Source of the DNA: an uncultured Eubacteriales bacterium
GTDB lineage: Bacteria; Bacillota; Clostridia; Oscillospirales; CAG-272
DNA length: 64,000 bases
NCBI GenBank assembly: GCA_934432675.1
Contig: CAKRYT010000002.1
Location: 173,599 to 237,598 of the forward strand
Direction of reading: 5' to 3'
In this document: positions 16,964 to 25,543 of the stretch, in pieces
Layout: the number at the start of each line of letters is the position of its first letter
Numbering within the stretch: the first letter of the stretch is position 1
Program-made: the position numbers and the translations under genes
The notes under the pieces: generated by a model
Seen by the model: only the letters and a program-made list of their open reading frames with translations
What the model was told of the DNA's origin: nothing
Databases searched by the model: none

Positions 16964-17896
16964 ATGAGCAAAATCTACGCTTCCGTCGACCGTCTCATCG
17001 GCAATACGCCGCTCGTGAGGCTCTCCAATATCGAAAAAGAACTGGGGCTCCGTTTCACGCTCCTCGCCAAACCGGAGTGTCTGAACCCGGCGGGATCGGT
17101 CAAGGACCGCGTGGCACGCGCCATGCTGGATGACGCCGAGGCGCGCGGGGTCCTGACGAAGGATTCCGTCATCATCGAGCCGACCTCCGGGAATACGGGC
17201 ATCGGGCTCGCATCCGTCGCCGCCGCCCGCGGCTATCGCCTCATCATCGTGATGCCCGACACCATGTCGGTCGAGAGGCGGCAGATCCTGCGCGCACTCG
17301 GTGCCGAACTGGTGCTGACCGAGGGGGCACGCGGCATGGCGGGTGCCATCGCCCGCGCGGAGGAACTTGCGAAGGAGACACCCGGTGCCTTTATCGCGGG
17401 GCAGTTCGTCAACCCTGCCAATCCCGACGTGCATTACCGCACGACGGGCCCCGAGATCTGGGAGGACACGGACGGGCAGGTGGATGTTTTCGTCGCCGGT
17501 GTCGGCACGGGCGGCACCGTGACCGGTGTCGGCAGGTACCTGAAAGAGAAAAAACCGACGGTGAAAATCATCGCTGTCGAGCCGTCGGATTCCCCCGTCC
17601 TCTCGGGCGGGAAGGCGGGACCGCACAAGATCCAGGGCATCGGCGCGGGCTTTGTCCCGAAGGTGCTCGACACTTCGGTATACGATGAGGTGGTGACGGT
17701 CGGCAGCGGGGACGCTTTCCGCCTCGGTCGTCTCATGGGGCGGCGCGAGGGGCTGCTCGTCGGTATCTCCTCGGGCGCGGCACTCGCCGCGGCGATCGAG
17801 GTCGGCAACCGCCCGGAGAACGAGGGGAAGACGGTGGTCGCTCTCCTGCCAGACACAGGGGACCGGTATCTGTCGACCGCCCTGTTTGCGGACTGA
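16964..17896 (+). CDS. cysK: Cysteine synthase (O-acetylserine sulfhydrylase)
   Basis: A PLP enzyme making cysteine from O-acetylserine and sulfide; 310 residues, standard length. It shows NTPLVRL, the PLP-Lys motif NPAGSVKDRVA, the substrate loop EPTSGNTGIGLA, and GTGGTVTGVGRYLK for phosphate binding. Start ATG 16964 follows AAGGAGAAGG. mnmA begins six bases after its stop, which ties cysteine supply to a tRNA-thiolation enzyme on one mRNA. No serine acetyltransferase is seen in the window. Confidence 0.95.
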   Translation: MSKIYASVDRLIGNTPLVRLSNIEKELGLRFTLLAKPECLNPAGSVKDRVARAMLDDAEARGVLTKDSVIIEPTSGNTGIGLASVAAARGYRLIIVMPDTMSVERRQILRALGAELVLTEGARGMAGAIARAEELAKETPGAFIAGQFVNPANPDVHYRTTGPEIWEDTDGQVDVFVAGVGTGGTVTGVGRYLKEKKPTVKIIAVEPSDSPVLSGGKAGPHKIQGIGAGFVPKVLDTSVYDEVVTVGSGDAFRLGRLMGRREGLLVGISSGAALAAAIEVGNRPENEGKTVVALLPDTGDRYLSTALFAD

Positions 17897-17902
17897 ACGG
17901 TC

Positions 17903-19042
17903 ATGTGTCAGGAAAAGAGAACGGGCGGGGGTGCCTCCTCCGCCGCGGTCGGCACCGACCGTATCACGGCGGGGAAGACGCGCGCCCTCGTCGCCATGAG
18001 CGGCGGGGTGGACTCCTCCGTCGCGGCGTACTTCGTCCGGGAGGCGGGGCTCTCCGGTGTCGGCTGTACCATGAAACTGTACGACAACGAAGACGCGGGC
18101 ATCCCGCGGGAGCACTCCTGCTGTTCCCTCGACGACGTGGAGGATGCGCGCGCCGTTTCCTTCCGCCTCGGGATGCAACATTACGTGTTTAACTTTCGCG
18201 ATGAGTTTGAAAAATGCGTCATCGCGAACTTTATCCGCGAGTATGAGAGCGGGAAAACACCCAACCCCTGCATCGACTGCAACCGTTTCATGAAATTCGG
18301 GTTGCTTTTCGACCGCGCCGAGATTCTCGGCTGTCGGTACGTCGTGACGGGGCACTACGCGCGGATTGAGGAGACGCCGGGGGGCTTTCTGCTCAAAAAA
18401 GCCGTTGACGGGACCAAAGACCAGAGTTACGTGCTCTACGACATGACGCAGGAACAGCTCGCCCACACGCTCTTTCCCCTCGGGGGCCTCTGTAAGACCG
18501 AGGTGCGGGAGATCGCCGAGCGGGAGGGATTTCTCAACGCCCGCAAGCCGGACAGTCAGGACATCTGTTTCGTGCCGGACGGGGACTACGCCAAGGTGAT
18601 CGTCGCGCACACGGGGCGGGCACCCGCCCCCGGGGACTTCGTCGATACGGCAGGGCACAGGATCGGCACCCACCGCGGCATCATCTATTATACGATCGGT
18701 CAACGCCGCGGGCTGGGGATCGCGGCGGGGGAGCCGCTGTACGTGGTGAAGATCTGCCCCGAGGCCAACGAGGTGGTACTCGGGCGAGAGGAGGACCTGT
18801 ACACGCGGGAGGCGCACGTCGGGGACGTGCGCTGGATCTCGGGCGCGCCGCCGCGCACGCAGTTCCGCTGCCGCGCGAAGACCCGCTACCGCCAGCCGGA
18901 GCGCGACGCGACGCTCACGGTCGCGGACGACGGGACGGTGACGCTGCTCTTTGACGAGCCGCAACGCGCCGTGACGCCGGGGCAGGCCGCCGTCTTTTAC
19001 GACGGGGACGTCGTCCTCGGCGGGGGGAAGATCCTCGTCTGA
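17903..19042 (+). CDS. mnmA: tRNA-specific 2-thiouridylase
   Basis: Adds the 2-thio group to U34 of tRNA-Lys, -Glu and -Gln; 379 residues. The PP-loop ATPase motif SGGVDSS is near residue 34, the first catalytic Cys is in NPCIDCN, GHYAR follows, and the second Cys is in SQDICFVPDG. A typical C-terminal beta-barrel region ends the protein (RYRQPERDATL, QRAVTPGQAAVFY). Compared with the usual N-terminus there are about 25 extra residues (MCQEKRTGGGASSAAVG...), and the ATG at 17903 has no strong ribosome site, so translation may be coupled to cysK or start slightly later. A bidirectional terminator follows. Confidence 0.93.
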   Translation: MCQEKRTGGGASSAAVGTDRITAGKTRALVAMSGGVDSSVAAYFVREAGLSGVGCTMKLYDNEDAGIPREHSCCSLDDVEDARAVSFRLGMQHYVFNFRDEFEKCVIANFIREYESGKTPNPCIDCNRFMKFGLLFDRAEILGCRYVVTGHYARIEETPGGFLLKKAVDGTKDQSYVLYDMTQEQLAHTLFPLGGLCKTEVREIAEREGFLNARKPDSQDICFVPDGDYAKVIVAHTGRAPAPGDFVDTAGHRIGTHRGIIYYTIGQRRGLGIAAGEPLYVVKICPEANEVVLGREEDLYTREAHVGDVRWISGAPPRTQFRCRAKTRYRQPERDATLTVADDGTVTLLFDEPQRAVTPGQAAVFYDGDVVLGGGKILV

Positions 19043-19078
19043 CACTGGCCGGGTCATTGTAAGGACCCGCTACGAAAC

Positions 19079-19112
19079 AAACCCGCGCCGGGCATCTGCC
19101 CGGCGCGGGTTT
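19079..19112. terminator. Bidirectional hairpin between mnmA and the sugar ABC ATPase gene
   Basis: A perfect 16-base inverted repeat (19079-19094 with 19097-19112) with T-rich flanks on both strands, lying between convergent genes. Confidence 0.8.
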
Positions 19113-19127
19113 CGTATGTGATTCGGT

Positions 19128-20264
19128 TCAGTGGCAGATGCACTTTTCCGTGTCTTTGTCGAAGAGGTGGACACGGGACATATCGAAGGCGACTTTGATG
19201 TTGTCGCCCGAGCGGGAGAGGGAACGCGCGGAGACGCGGGCAATGACGTTCTTGCCTTCTTCAATCGCACGCTCAATCCCCTCGAAGGAGAGGTAGAGGT
19301 AAATCTCGGCACCCATCAGTTCCGTGACTTCGACGGTGCAGTCCATGACGCCGCCTTCAACCTGGGCAACGGCCTCGGCATCGTCCGAGATGGACTCGGG
19401 GCGGATACCCATGATGACGGTCTGCCCGATGTACTCTTTGAGTGCGGGATTGTTCGCCTTTTCCTTCGGCAGTTTCAGGGACGCGTTACCGACTTTGAGA
19501 TACAGATCGTCGCCGTCTTTGGTGAGTTCGGCGTCGATGAAGTTCATCTGGGGCGTGCCGATGAAGCCTGCAACGAACTTGTTGACCGGCAGGTCATACA
19601 GGTTCTGCGGCGTGTCGACCTGCTGGATGAGACCATCCTTCATGACGACGATACGCGTCGCCATCGTCATAGCCTCGACCTGGTCATGCGTAACGTAGAC
19701 GAAGGTGGTACCCACGCTCTTGTGAAGTTTGGTGAGCTCGGTTCTCATGCTCGCGCGGAGTTTTGCATCCAGGTTGGAGAGCGGCTCGTCCAGAAGGAAG
19801 ACCTGCGGGTTACGCACGATGGCGCGCCCGAGGGCAACACGCTGTTTCTGACCGCCGGACAGAGCCTTCGGCTTTCTTTCCAGCAGGTGGCTGATGTCGA
19901 GGATGCGCGCCGCCTCTTCCACGCGGCGTTTGATCTCGGTCTTCGGCACCTTGCGGAGTTTCAGACCGAACGCCATGTTTTCGTACACGGACATGTGCGG
20001 ATACAGAGCGTAGTTCTGGAACACCATGGCGATATCGCGGTCTTTCGGCGCAATATCGTTGACGAGGCGGTCGCCGATATACAACTCGCCCTCTGTGATT
20101 TCTTCCAAGCCCGCGATCATACGGAGGGTAGTGGATTTACCGCACCCGGAGGGACCGACGAAAATGATAAACTCCTTGTCCTCAACTTCGAGGCAGAAGT
20201 CGGAGACGGCGGTGACGCCGCCCGGATATTTTTTATAAATGTGTCTGAGAGACAGACCTGCCAT
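19128..20264 (-). CDS. msmK: Sugar ABC transporter ATPase (MsmK/UgpC type)
   Basis: A 378-residue ATPase of the CUT1 carbohydrate importer family. Walker A GPSGCGKSTT is near residue 38, the Q-loop is FQNYALYPHM, the signature LSGGQKQRVALGRA, Walker B VFLLDEPLSNLD, and the H-loop VTHDQ. The C-terminal 140 residues form the regulatory beta domain that in this family can bind PTS or sugar-derived regulators. No permease or binding protein is adjacent; in Gram-positive bacteria one such ATPase often serves several sugar transporters, which fits this lone gene. Start ATG 20264 has AAAAAGGAGG upstream. Confidence 0.93.
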   Translation of the reverse strand: MAGLSLRHIYKKYPGGVTAVSDFCLEVEDKEFIIFVGPSGCGKSTTLRMIAGLEEITEGELYIGDRLVNDIAPKDRDIAMVFQNYALYPHMSVYENMAFGLKLRKVPKTEIKRRVEEAARILDISHLLERKPKALSGGQKQRVALGRAIVRNPQVFLLDEPLSNLDAKLRASMRTELTKLHKSVGTTFVYVTHDQVEAMTMATRIVVMKDGLIQQVDTPQNLYDLPVNKFVAGFIGTPQMNFIDAELTKDGDDLYLKVGNASLKLPKEKANNPALKEYIGQTVIMGIRPESISDDAEAVAQVEGGVMDCTVEVTELMGAEIYLYLSFEGIERAIEEGKNVIARVSARSLSRSGDNIKVAFDMSRVHLFDKDTEKCICH

Positions 20265-20296
20265 GGGATAGTCCTCCTTTTTGATTTGACAAGATG

Positions 20297-20305
20297 ATTA
20301 TAGCA
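20297..20305 (-). promoter_or_regulatory. Extended -10 promoter of the sugar ABC ATPase gene
   Basis: TGC-TATAAT on the minus strand (20297-20305) with a poor -35. A palindrome CATATT-GTGA-AATATG (20354-20369) lies about 50 bases further upstream. Confidence 0.55.
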
Positions 20306-20400
20306 GAAATCCGGTGTTTCGGAAAGACGCGCAAAAAACAAACTTTTACGCGCCATATTGTGAAATATGTATAAAAAATCGGCGTTTTCAGATTAGAATA

Positions 20401-20449
20401 ACCCGTGCGTAGTTCTTAATCTTCTAATAGATTAAAAAAACGCACGGGT
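20401..20449 (-). terminator. Two-tier hairpin after tex
   Basis: Outer arms ACCCGTGCGT (20401-20410) and ACGCACGGGT (20440-20449) enclose an inner TTAATC/GATTAA hairpin (20416-20421, 20430-20435). It starts seven bases after the tex stop. The following minus-strand sequence is T-rich but lacks a clean run, so its terminator role is likely rather than certain. Confidence 0.6.
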
Positions 20450-20455
20450 AACGAC

Positions 20456-22615
20456 TTATTTCATGCCTTTTCTCGTGAGGGCAATGCGGTTCTTTTTGAG
20501 ATCGACGCTCTTGATGCGGCACTCGATGACGTCACCGACCGAGAGAACCTCGGAGGGATGCTTGATAAAGCGGTCACACATTTCGGAGATGTGGAGCAGA
20601 CCGTCGTGATGGACGCCGATGTCGACGAAAGCACCGAAGTCCACGACGTTTCGCACCGTACCGGTCACGACCATCTCGGGTTGCAGGTCCTTGATGTCCA
20701 TGACGTCTTTCCGCAGGCAGGGCGCAGGTGCCGCGTCGCGGATGTCTCTGCCGGGTTTTTGCAGTTCGGCGAGGATGTCGGTCAGGGTCGGCACGCCGCA
20801 TCCGAGCTCGGCGGCGAGGCGTTCGATCCCCGCCTTCTCCACCTGGTAGGGCAGGAGCGTGAGGTTGCCGTCGCGCACATCCGCCTCGGTGTATTTGAAC
20901 TTGGCGAGCAGGGCTTTGACGATGGGGTAGGACTCGGGGTGAACACCCGTGTTGTCGAGGATTTCCTTACCGCCGGGGATGCGGAGGAACCCGGCGCACT
21001 GTTCATACGCCTTTGCGCCGATCTTCGGCACTTTCAGGATGGCGGCACGGGTCTTGAATTCCCCGTTTTCCTCACGGTACGCGACGATGTTCTTGGCGGC
21101 GGTCGCGTTGATGCCCGCGATATAGGAGAGGAGGGAATAGGAGGCGGTGTTGACGTCCACGCCGACGCTGTTGACACACCCCTCGACCACGCCGCCGAGT
21201 GCCTCGGTCAGGCGCGCCTGTTTCATATCGTGCTGGTACTGCCCCACTCCGATGGCTTTCGGCTCGATCTTGACGAGTTCGGCGAGCGGGTCTTGCAGAC
21301 GGCGGGCGATGGAGACGGCACTGCGCTCCGTGACGTCAAAGTCGGGGAATTCTTCGGCACCCAGTTTGGAGGCGGAATAGACCGATGCCCCCGCCTCGCT
21401 CACGATGGTGTAACGCACGTCGCGGTCGGTGACGTATTTGAGCGTATCGGCGATGAACGCCTCACTCTCGCGGGAGGCGGTGCCGTTACCGATGGCGACG
21501 ACGTCCACCTTGTATTGATCGATGAGGGCGAGCACCGTCTTGCGGCTGCGTTCGATATCCTGCCGCGGCAGAGTGGGGTAGATGACGGCGGTGTCCAGCA
21601 CCTTGCCCGTCTTGTCCACGACGGCGAGTTTGCATCCGGTACGGAAACCGGGGTCGTAGCCGAGGACGGTCTTACCCTTGATGGGCGCGACCATGAGCAG
21701 GTGGCGCAGGTTGTCGGAGAACACGACGAGCGCGCCCTCACAGGCGGTGTCGAAGAGATCGTTCCGTATCTCGCGTTCCAGGGAGGGGAAGAGCAGACGG
21801 TCGTAGGCGTCCGCCACGATGGCGGTGAGCCGCTCCGTGACGGGGGACTTTTTGTTCGTGATGACGCGGGCACCGAGGGCGGCCTTGGCCTTGTCCTCAT
21901 CCATCCCGACGGCGACTTTCAGAAATTCCTCCGCCTCGCCGCGGTGCAGGGCGAGGATGCGGTGCCCTTTGAGACGCGGGATCGGCTCGGAGAAGTCGTA
22001 GTAGTCCGAATAGACGGACTCCTCCTCTTTGGTCGCCTTGGCGGTGAGCACGCCCTCGCGCATGATGAGCGCGCGGAGTGCCTTGCGGTGCTCGGCATCG
22101 TTCGCGATGTCCTCTGCGATGATGTCGGCGGCACCGGCGAGTGCCTCGTCCGCCGAGGCGACGCCCTTTTCCTCGTTTACGAAGGAGGCCGCCGCCTCCT
22201 CGATCGTGGGGTCGTAGACGTCGCGCTGTTCCACGATGAGTTCGGCGAGCGGGGCGAGCCCCTTGCCGCGCGCTATGGAGGCGCGGGTCGTGCGTTTGGG
22301 GCGGAAAGGACGGTAGATATCTTCCAGCTCGACGAGCGTCGTTGCGTTGGAGAGGGCGAGGGTGATCTCGGGGGTCAGTTTTTCCTGCGCCTCGATGAGG
22401 GCGGAGATCTCCTCGCGCCGTTTGTCCATGTTACGCAGATAGGTCAGGCGGTCGAAGAGGGTACGCAACGTGACGTCATCGAGACTGCCGGTGACCTCTT
22501 TGCGGTACCGGGCGATGAAGGGGATGGTGTTCCCCTCGTCGATGAGGGCGACGGTCTTTTCGACCTGCTCGGGTTTGAGTTTCAGTTCCTGTGCGAGGGT
22601 TTTGATAATGTCCAT
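20456..22615 (-). CDS. tex: RNA-binding transcription accessory protein Tex
   Basis: A 719-residue protein of the Tex/YhgF family that acts on transcription and nucleic acid. Expected order is present: N-terminal helical region (IPFIARYRKEVTGSLDD), a YqgF-like RNase H fold (VLGYDPGFRTGCKLAVVD), the helix-hairpin-helix pair (SYIAGINATAAKNIV, FLRIPGG), and a C-terminal S1 domain (GTVRNVVDFGAFVDIGVHHDGLLH). Length is normal. Start ATG 22615 follows ATAAGGAGACACC. Single-gene unit with an extended -10-like TGATAGAAT about 50 bases upstream. Confidence 0.95.
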   Translation of the reverse strand: MDIIKTLAQELKLKPEQVEKTVALIDEGNTIPFIARYRKEVTGSLDDVTLRTLFDRLTYLRNMDKRREEISALIEAQEKLTPEITLALSNATTLVELEDIYRPFRPKRTTRASIARGKGLAPLAELIVEQRDVYDPTIEEAAASFVNEEKGVASADEALAGAADIIAEDIANDAEHRKALRALIMREGVLTAKATKEEESVYSDYYDFSEPIPRLKGHRILALHRGEAEEFLKVAVGMDEDKAKAALGARVITNKKSPVTERLTAIVADAYDRLLFPSLEREIRNDLFDTACEGALVVFSDNLRHLLMVAPIKGKTVLGYDPGFRTGCKLAVVDKTGKVLDTAVIYPTLPRQDIERSRKTVLALIDQYKVDVVAIGNGTASRESEAFIADTLKYVTDRDVRYTIVSEAGASVYSASKLGAEEFPDFDVTERSAVSIARRLQDPLAELVKIEPKAIGVGQYQHDMKQARLTEALGGVVEGCVNSVGVDVNTASYSLLSYIAGINATAAKNIVAYREENGEFKTRAAILKVPKIGAKAYEQCAGFLRIPGGKEILDNTGVHPESYPIVKALLAKFKYTEADVRDGNLTLLPYQVEKAGIERLAAELGCGVPTLTDILAELQKPGRDIRDAAPAPCLRKDVMDIKDLQPEMVVTGTVRNVVDFGAFVDIGVHHDGLLHISEMCDRFIKHPSEVLSVGDVIECRIKSVDLKKNRIALTRKGMK

Positions 22616-22677
22616 AGGTGTCTCCTTATCGGGATATGCCGCGCGGGCGGCGATATGTGTATTCTATCATATTTTGC

Positions 22678-22721
22678 GGGAAAAAGAAAGACGGGAAACC
22701 GGAAAAACCGGCATCCCCGTC
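22678..22721 (-). terminator. Terminator of serC
   Basis: Outer arms GACGGG/CCCGTC (22690-22695, 22716-22721) with an inner CCGG/CCGG pair, then TTTCTTTTT on the minus strand. It begins 16 bases after the serC stop. Confidence 0.8.
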
Positions 22722-22736
22722 TTGCAGTCGGTGCGG

Positions 22737-23840
22737 TTACTGGATGGCGTGGTCCTGTGCAAACTGCTTCATGAAGGCAACGAGTTTTTCCACACCGGCG
22801 TGGGGCATGGCGTTGTAGATCGAGGCACGGATGCCGCCGACCGCCTTGTGCCCTTTGAGGCCCTTCATCCCCGCCTTCGCCGCCTCGGTGATGAAGAGTT
22901 GATCGAGTTCGGCATCCCCGGTACGGAAGACCACGTTCATGATCGAACGCGATGCGGGATCCACCGGTGCAATGTAGAAATCCTGGTGGTCGAGGTAGTC
23001 GTAGAGCAGGCTTGCCTTTGCGTCGTTACGCTCTTTCGCGGCGGGCAGGCCGCCGAGATCCAGGAGCCACTCACAGACCAGTTTGGTCATGTAGATCGCC
23101 CAGCAGGGCGGCGTGTTGTACATCGAGTCGTTCTCCGCCGCGAGCCGGTAGGAGAGGATGGAGGGGGTGATGTCCCGCTCTTGCCCGATGAGGTCCTCAC
23201 GGACGATCACGATGCCGAGCCCCGCGATCCCGAAGTTCTTTTGTGCACCGGCGTAAATGACGCCGAACTTCGATACGTCGATCGGCTCGGAGGCGATGCA
23301 GGAGGACATATCCGCGACGAGCGGAATGTCGCCCGTGTCGGGAATGTAGGGGAAACGGGTCCCGAAGATGGTGTTGTTAAAGCAGATGTGTACGTAGTCG
23401 GCGTCGGGGCGGAAAGAGTCACGCGTCGTCGCCGGGATGAAGGAGAAGTTGGCACCCGCAGAGGATGCGGCGATGGCGACGTCTCCGTACTTCGCCGCTT
23501 CGTTGCTCGCCTTTTTCGAGAACTGGCCCGAGAGGACGTAATCCGCTTTGCCGTTTTTCGTCATGAGGTTGAGCGGGACGGCGGCGAACTGTGCCGTGGC
23601 ACCGCCGTGCATGAAGAGCACTTTGTAGTTGTCCGGGACGTTCATCAGTTTTCGCAGCGCGGCCTCGGCCCCGTCGCGCACCGCCGCGTAGTCGGCGGAG
23701 CGATGCGACATCTCCATGATGGACATACCGCTGTTCCCGTAACAGAGGAGACTTTCCTGTGCCTTTTTCAGCACTTCTTCCGCAATGGTGGAGGGTCCGG
23801 CAGAGAAGTTGTATATTCTTTCCATATGCAATTCGGCCAT
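22737..23840 (-). CDS. serC: Phosphoserine aminotransferase
   Basis: A PLP transaminase converting 3-phosphohydroxypyruvate and glutamate to phosphoserine; 367 residues, normal. N-terminus ERIYNFSAGPSTI and GNSGMSIMEMSHRS are family hallmarks; the PLP Lys lies in YAGAQKNFGIAGLG, and C-terminal GGIRASIYNA is conserved. Start ATG 23840 (MAELHMERIYN) chosen because AAAGGGTGG stands at the right distance; ATGs at 23858 and 23825 are possible. No serA adjoins. Confidence 0.95.
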   Translation of the reverse strand: MAELHMERIYNFSAGPSTIAEEVLKKAQESLLCYGNSGMSIMEMSHRSADYAAVRDGAEAALRKLMNVPDNYKVLFMHGGATAQFAAVPLNLMTKNGKADYVLSGQFSKKASNEAAKYGDVAIAASSAGANFSFIPATTRDSFRPDADYVHICFNNTIFGTRFPYIPDTGDIPLVADMSSCIASEPIDVSKFGVIYAGAQKNFGIAGLGIVIVREDLIGQERDITPSILSYRLAAENDSMYNTPPCWAIYMTKLVCEWLLDLGGLPAAKERNDAKASLLYDYLDHQDFYIAPVDPASRSIMNVVFRTGDAELDQLFITEAAKAGMKGLKGHKAVGGIRASIYNAMPHAGVEKLVAFMKQFAQDHAIQ

Positions 23841-23877
23841 GCGGCCACCCTTTCTCATGAGGCTTTTGATAGACACT

Positions 23878-23906
23878 ATCATAACAGACTTTCACCCCGA
23901 AATCAA
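23878..23906 (-). promoter_or_regulatory. Promoter of serC
   Basis: TTGATT (23901-23906), a 17-base spacer and TATGAT (23878-23883) on the minus strand, about 40 bases before the chosen start. Confidence 0.75.
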
Positions 23907-24002
23907 GCCCCACACCGACTTTCGGCAAAAATGCACAGGACGGAGGCAGGCTACGTGTGTCCGGCGGGGAATTCTGCCCGTCCTCCCGACGCGGGAGGGC
24001 TC

Positions 24003-24031
24003 TTGACAAATGCGGCGAAACGGCATATAGT
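24003..24031 (+). promoter_or_regulatory. Promoter of the 77-residue protein gene
   Basis: TTGACA (24003-24008), 17 bases, TATAGT (24026-24031). A leader of about 70 bases precedes the ATG at 24108. Confidence 0.85.
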
Positions 24032-24107
24032 AAGGATAACGCAGGCGGGTACTCACGCGAAAAGGGGGGCACCGCCCGACCGAAACAGAGCAGGAGAGGA
24101 TAAAAAT

Positions 24108-24341
24108 ATGAAAGTAAAAATGACCGTGACCGGCCGCGAGGGAAAGTGCGGAAAGGATTTTCACGTCGGCGACACCATCGTCCTGACGAGTGAGGAGGAT
24201 ATCGCCCGTTTCTGCCCCAATGCCCATACGGTGGGAGAACTGAAAGAAAAAATCGCCGCGGCAGCGGGCGGGGAAAGCGTGACTTTTACGTACGAATGCT
24301 ATGACCACGCGGTCAGCATGGACATCACCGTGGAGCCGTAA
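24108..24341 (+). CDS. Small conserved protein, TIGR04076-like
   Basis: A soluble protein of 77 residues. It starts MKVKMTVTGREGKCGKDFHVGDTIVLTSEE, has a CPNAHTVGELKEKI segment, and ends YDHAVSMDITVEP. The order (short beta strand, GKC, VGD, then C-P-x-A) recalls the TIGR04076 family of small proteins of unknown function; the match is from memory and moderate. The three Cys (in GKC, FCPNA and YECYD) could bind a metal. Start ATG 24108 is supported by AGGAGAGGA, a consensus promoter and a dedicated terminator, so it is a genuine single-gene unit, divergent from serC. Confidence 0.7.
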   Translation: MKVKMTVTGREGKCGKDFHVGDTIVLTSEEDIARFCPNAHTVGELKEKIAAAAGGESVTFTYECYDHAVSMDITVEP

Positions 24342-24373
24342 AATACGGCACGACGGTGAGTGTCACCGTGACA

Positions 24374-24411
24374 CGGCGCGCACGGCGGGAGACCGCGATG
24401 CGCGCCGTTTT
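24374..24411 (+). terminator. Terminator of the 77-residue protein gene
   Basis: A 9-bp stem CGGCGCGCA/TGCGCGCCG (24374-24382, 24399-24407) with a small inner stem, then TTTTCGTTT. A second hairpin (24476-24499, 8 bp, no T-run) lies between here and the deacetylase gene. Confidence 0.8.
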
Positions 24412-24583
24412 CGTTTGCGGGCGTTCGTGTGTTGCTCTGTGTTTCCGGTTTTTGTCCGCGCGGTCCGGCCGTTGCGGCGGGGGAGTCTCTGCCCCCGCCG
24501 ACCGTACATCTTTCCGGAAAGGGCGTTGTTCGGCGGAGGCGTTATGGCTTTTGGCGGGGAGCCCCGTGCTTTACCCCGTGCTT

Positions 24584-25315
24584 TTACCAGGTCGGGGCAA
24601 GCGGAGTGCCGTGTTCGAGCAGTTCGGATACGGTGACGAAACGGTAGCCCTGCTCCCGGAGAGCGGGGATCATGGTTTCCAGCGCGGCGGCACCCTGGAA
24701 GTTGCGTGACACATAGTCGTGCATGAGGATGATGTCTCCGGGTTTGACCTCGCGGAGGACACCGCGCGTAATCTCCGCCGCACTGTGCCCGCGCCAGTCG
24801 TTGGTATCCACGCTCCATAGGATCTGGCGATAGCCGCGATCGCCGAGGAGTTTACAGCGTGCCGGGGTGCGTGCACCCTCGGGCGGGCGGAACAGTACGG
24901 GCACGGTCCCGACCGTCGCTTCCGCGGCACGCCCGCAGGAGGCGAGTTCTTCGAGGAGTGTCTCGTCCGAGACGCGCGAGAGGTGCGGGTGGCGGTAGGT
25001 GTGATTGCCGAGCTCGTGCCCTGCGGCAACGACGCGCCGCGTGACGTCGGGGTAGAGTTCGATATTGCACCCGATCTCAAAGAAAGTCGCCTTGATATCG
25101 TACTTCGCGAGTACCGCCAGCACCGCGTCGGTATAGTGGGGGTGCGGCCCGTCGTCAAAGGTCAGGGCGATGAGTTTTTCGTCCGTCATGACGCGCCAGA
25201 CGGGGCGTTCGATCGTGTCGGCACATGCCGACTCGGCACTTGTCCGTATCGGTGCGGGCGCGAGAAGACAGAGCGTCACTATGAGGGCGAACAAACGATA
25301 CAGTACTTTTCTCAT
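24584..25315 (-). CDS. Secreted or anchored polysaccharide deacetylase (NodB family)
   Basis: An extracytoplasmic enzyme that probably removes N-acetyl groups from cell-wall or exopolysaccharide sugars; 243 residues. Signal peptide: MRKVLYRLFALIVTLCLLAPAP, then SAESA. NodB motifs are complete: TFDDGPHPHYTD (catalytic Asp and metal Asp), GNHTYRHPHLS (metal His pair), RPPEGARTPA, and the C-terminal HDYVSRN. Start ATG 25315 follows GGAGGCAAAG; the frame is open to 25486 but that part is not protein-like. The mature domain resembles PdaA/PdaB-type deacetylases involved in peptidoglycan or spore cortex work; exact substrate unknown. Confidence 0.9.
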   Translation of the reverse strand: MRKVLYRLFALIVTLCLLAPAPIRTSAESACADTIERPVWRVMTDEKLIALTFDDGPHPHYTDAVLAVLAKYDIKATFFEIGCNIELYPDVTRRVVAAGHELGNHTYRHPHLSRVSDETLLEELASCGRAAEATVGTVPVLFRPPEGARTPARCKLLGDRGYRQILWSVDTNDWRGHSAAEITRGVLREVKPGDIILMHDYVSRNFQGAAALETMIPALREQGYRFVTVSELLEHGTPLAPTW

Positions 25316-25470
25316 CTTTGCCTCCATACGGCGCGGAGCCATGGAAACCGGCACCGCTCCGTCACATTTGCGTTTCTTTGTGATTAGTGTGCCCCGTTTG
25401 CCACCGTTTTGCCCTGCCAAATCCGAACAAAAGAGGAAGCGGGCAGTTTGCACAAAAAAACAACGATTCC

Positions 25471-25499
25471 TTGACACGCCCTGCATGAGTCGCTATAAT
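25471..25499 (+). promoter_or_regulatory. Consensus promoter of the PTS IIC gene
   Basis: TTGACA (25471-25476), 17 bases, TATAAT (25494-25499): a perfect sigma-A match, 45 bases before the ATG. Confidence 0.9.
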
Positions 25500-25543
25500 A
25501 CATACAATATCTCATTTCGGAAAAACGAATAAGGAGAGACACC

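Noticed and set aside
24420..24583. Possible short gene between the 77-residue protein and the deacetylase
   Set aside because: Frames here lack a ribosome site and run through a strong hairpin (24476-24499).
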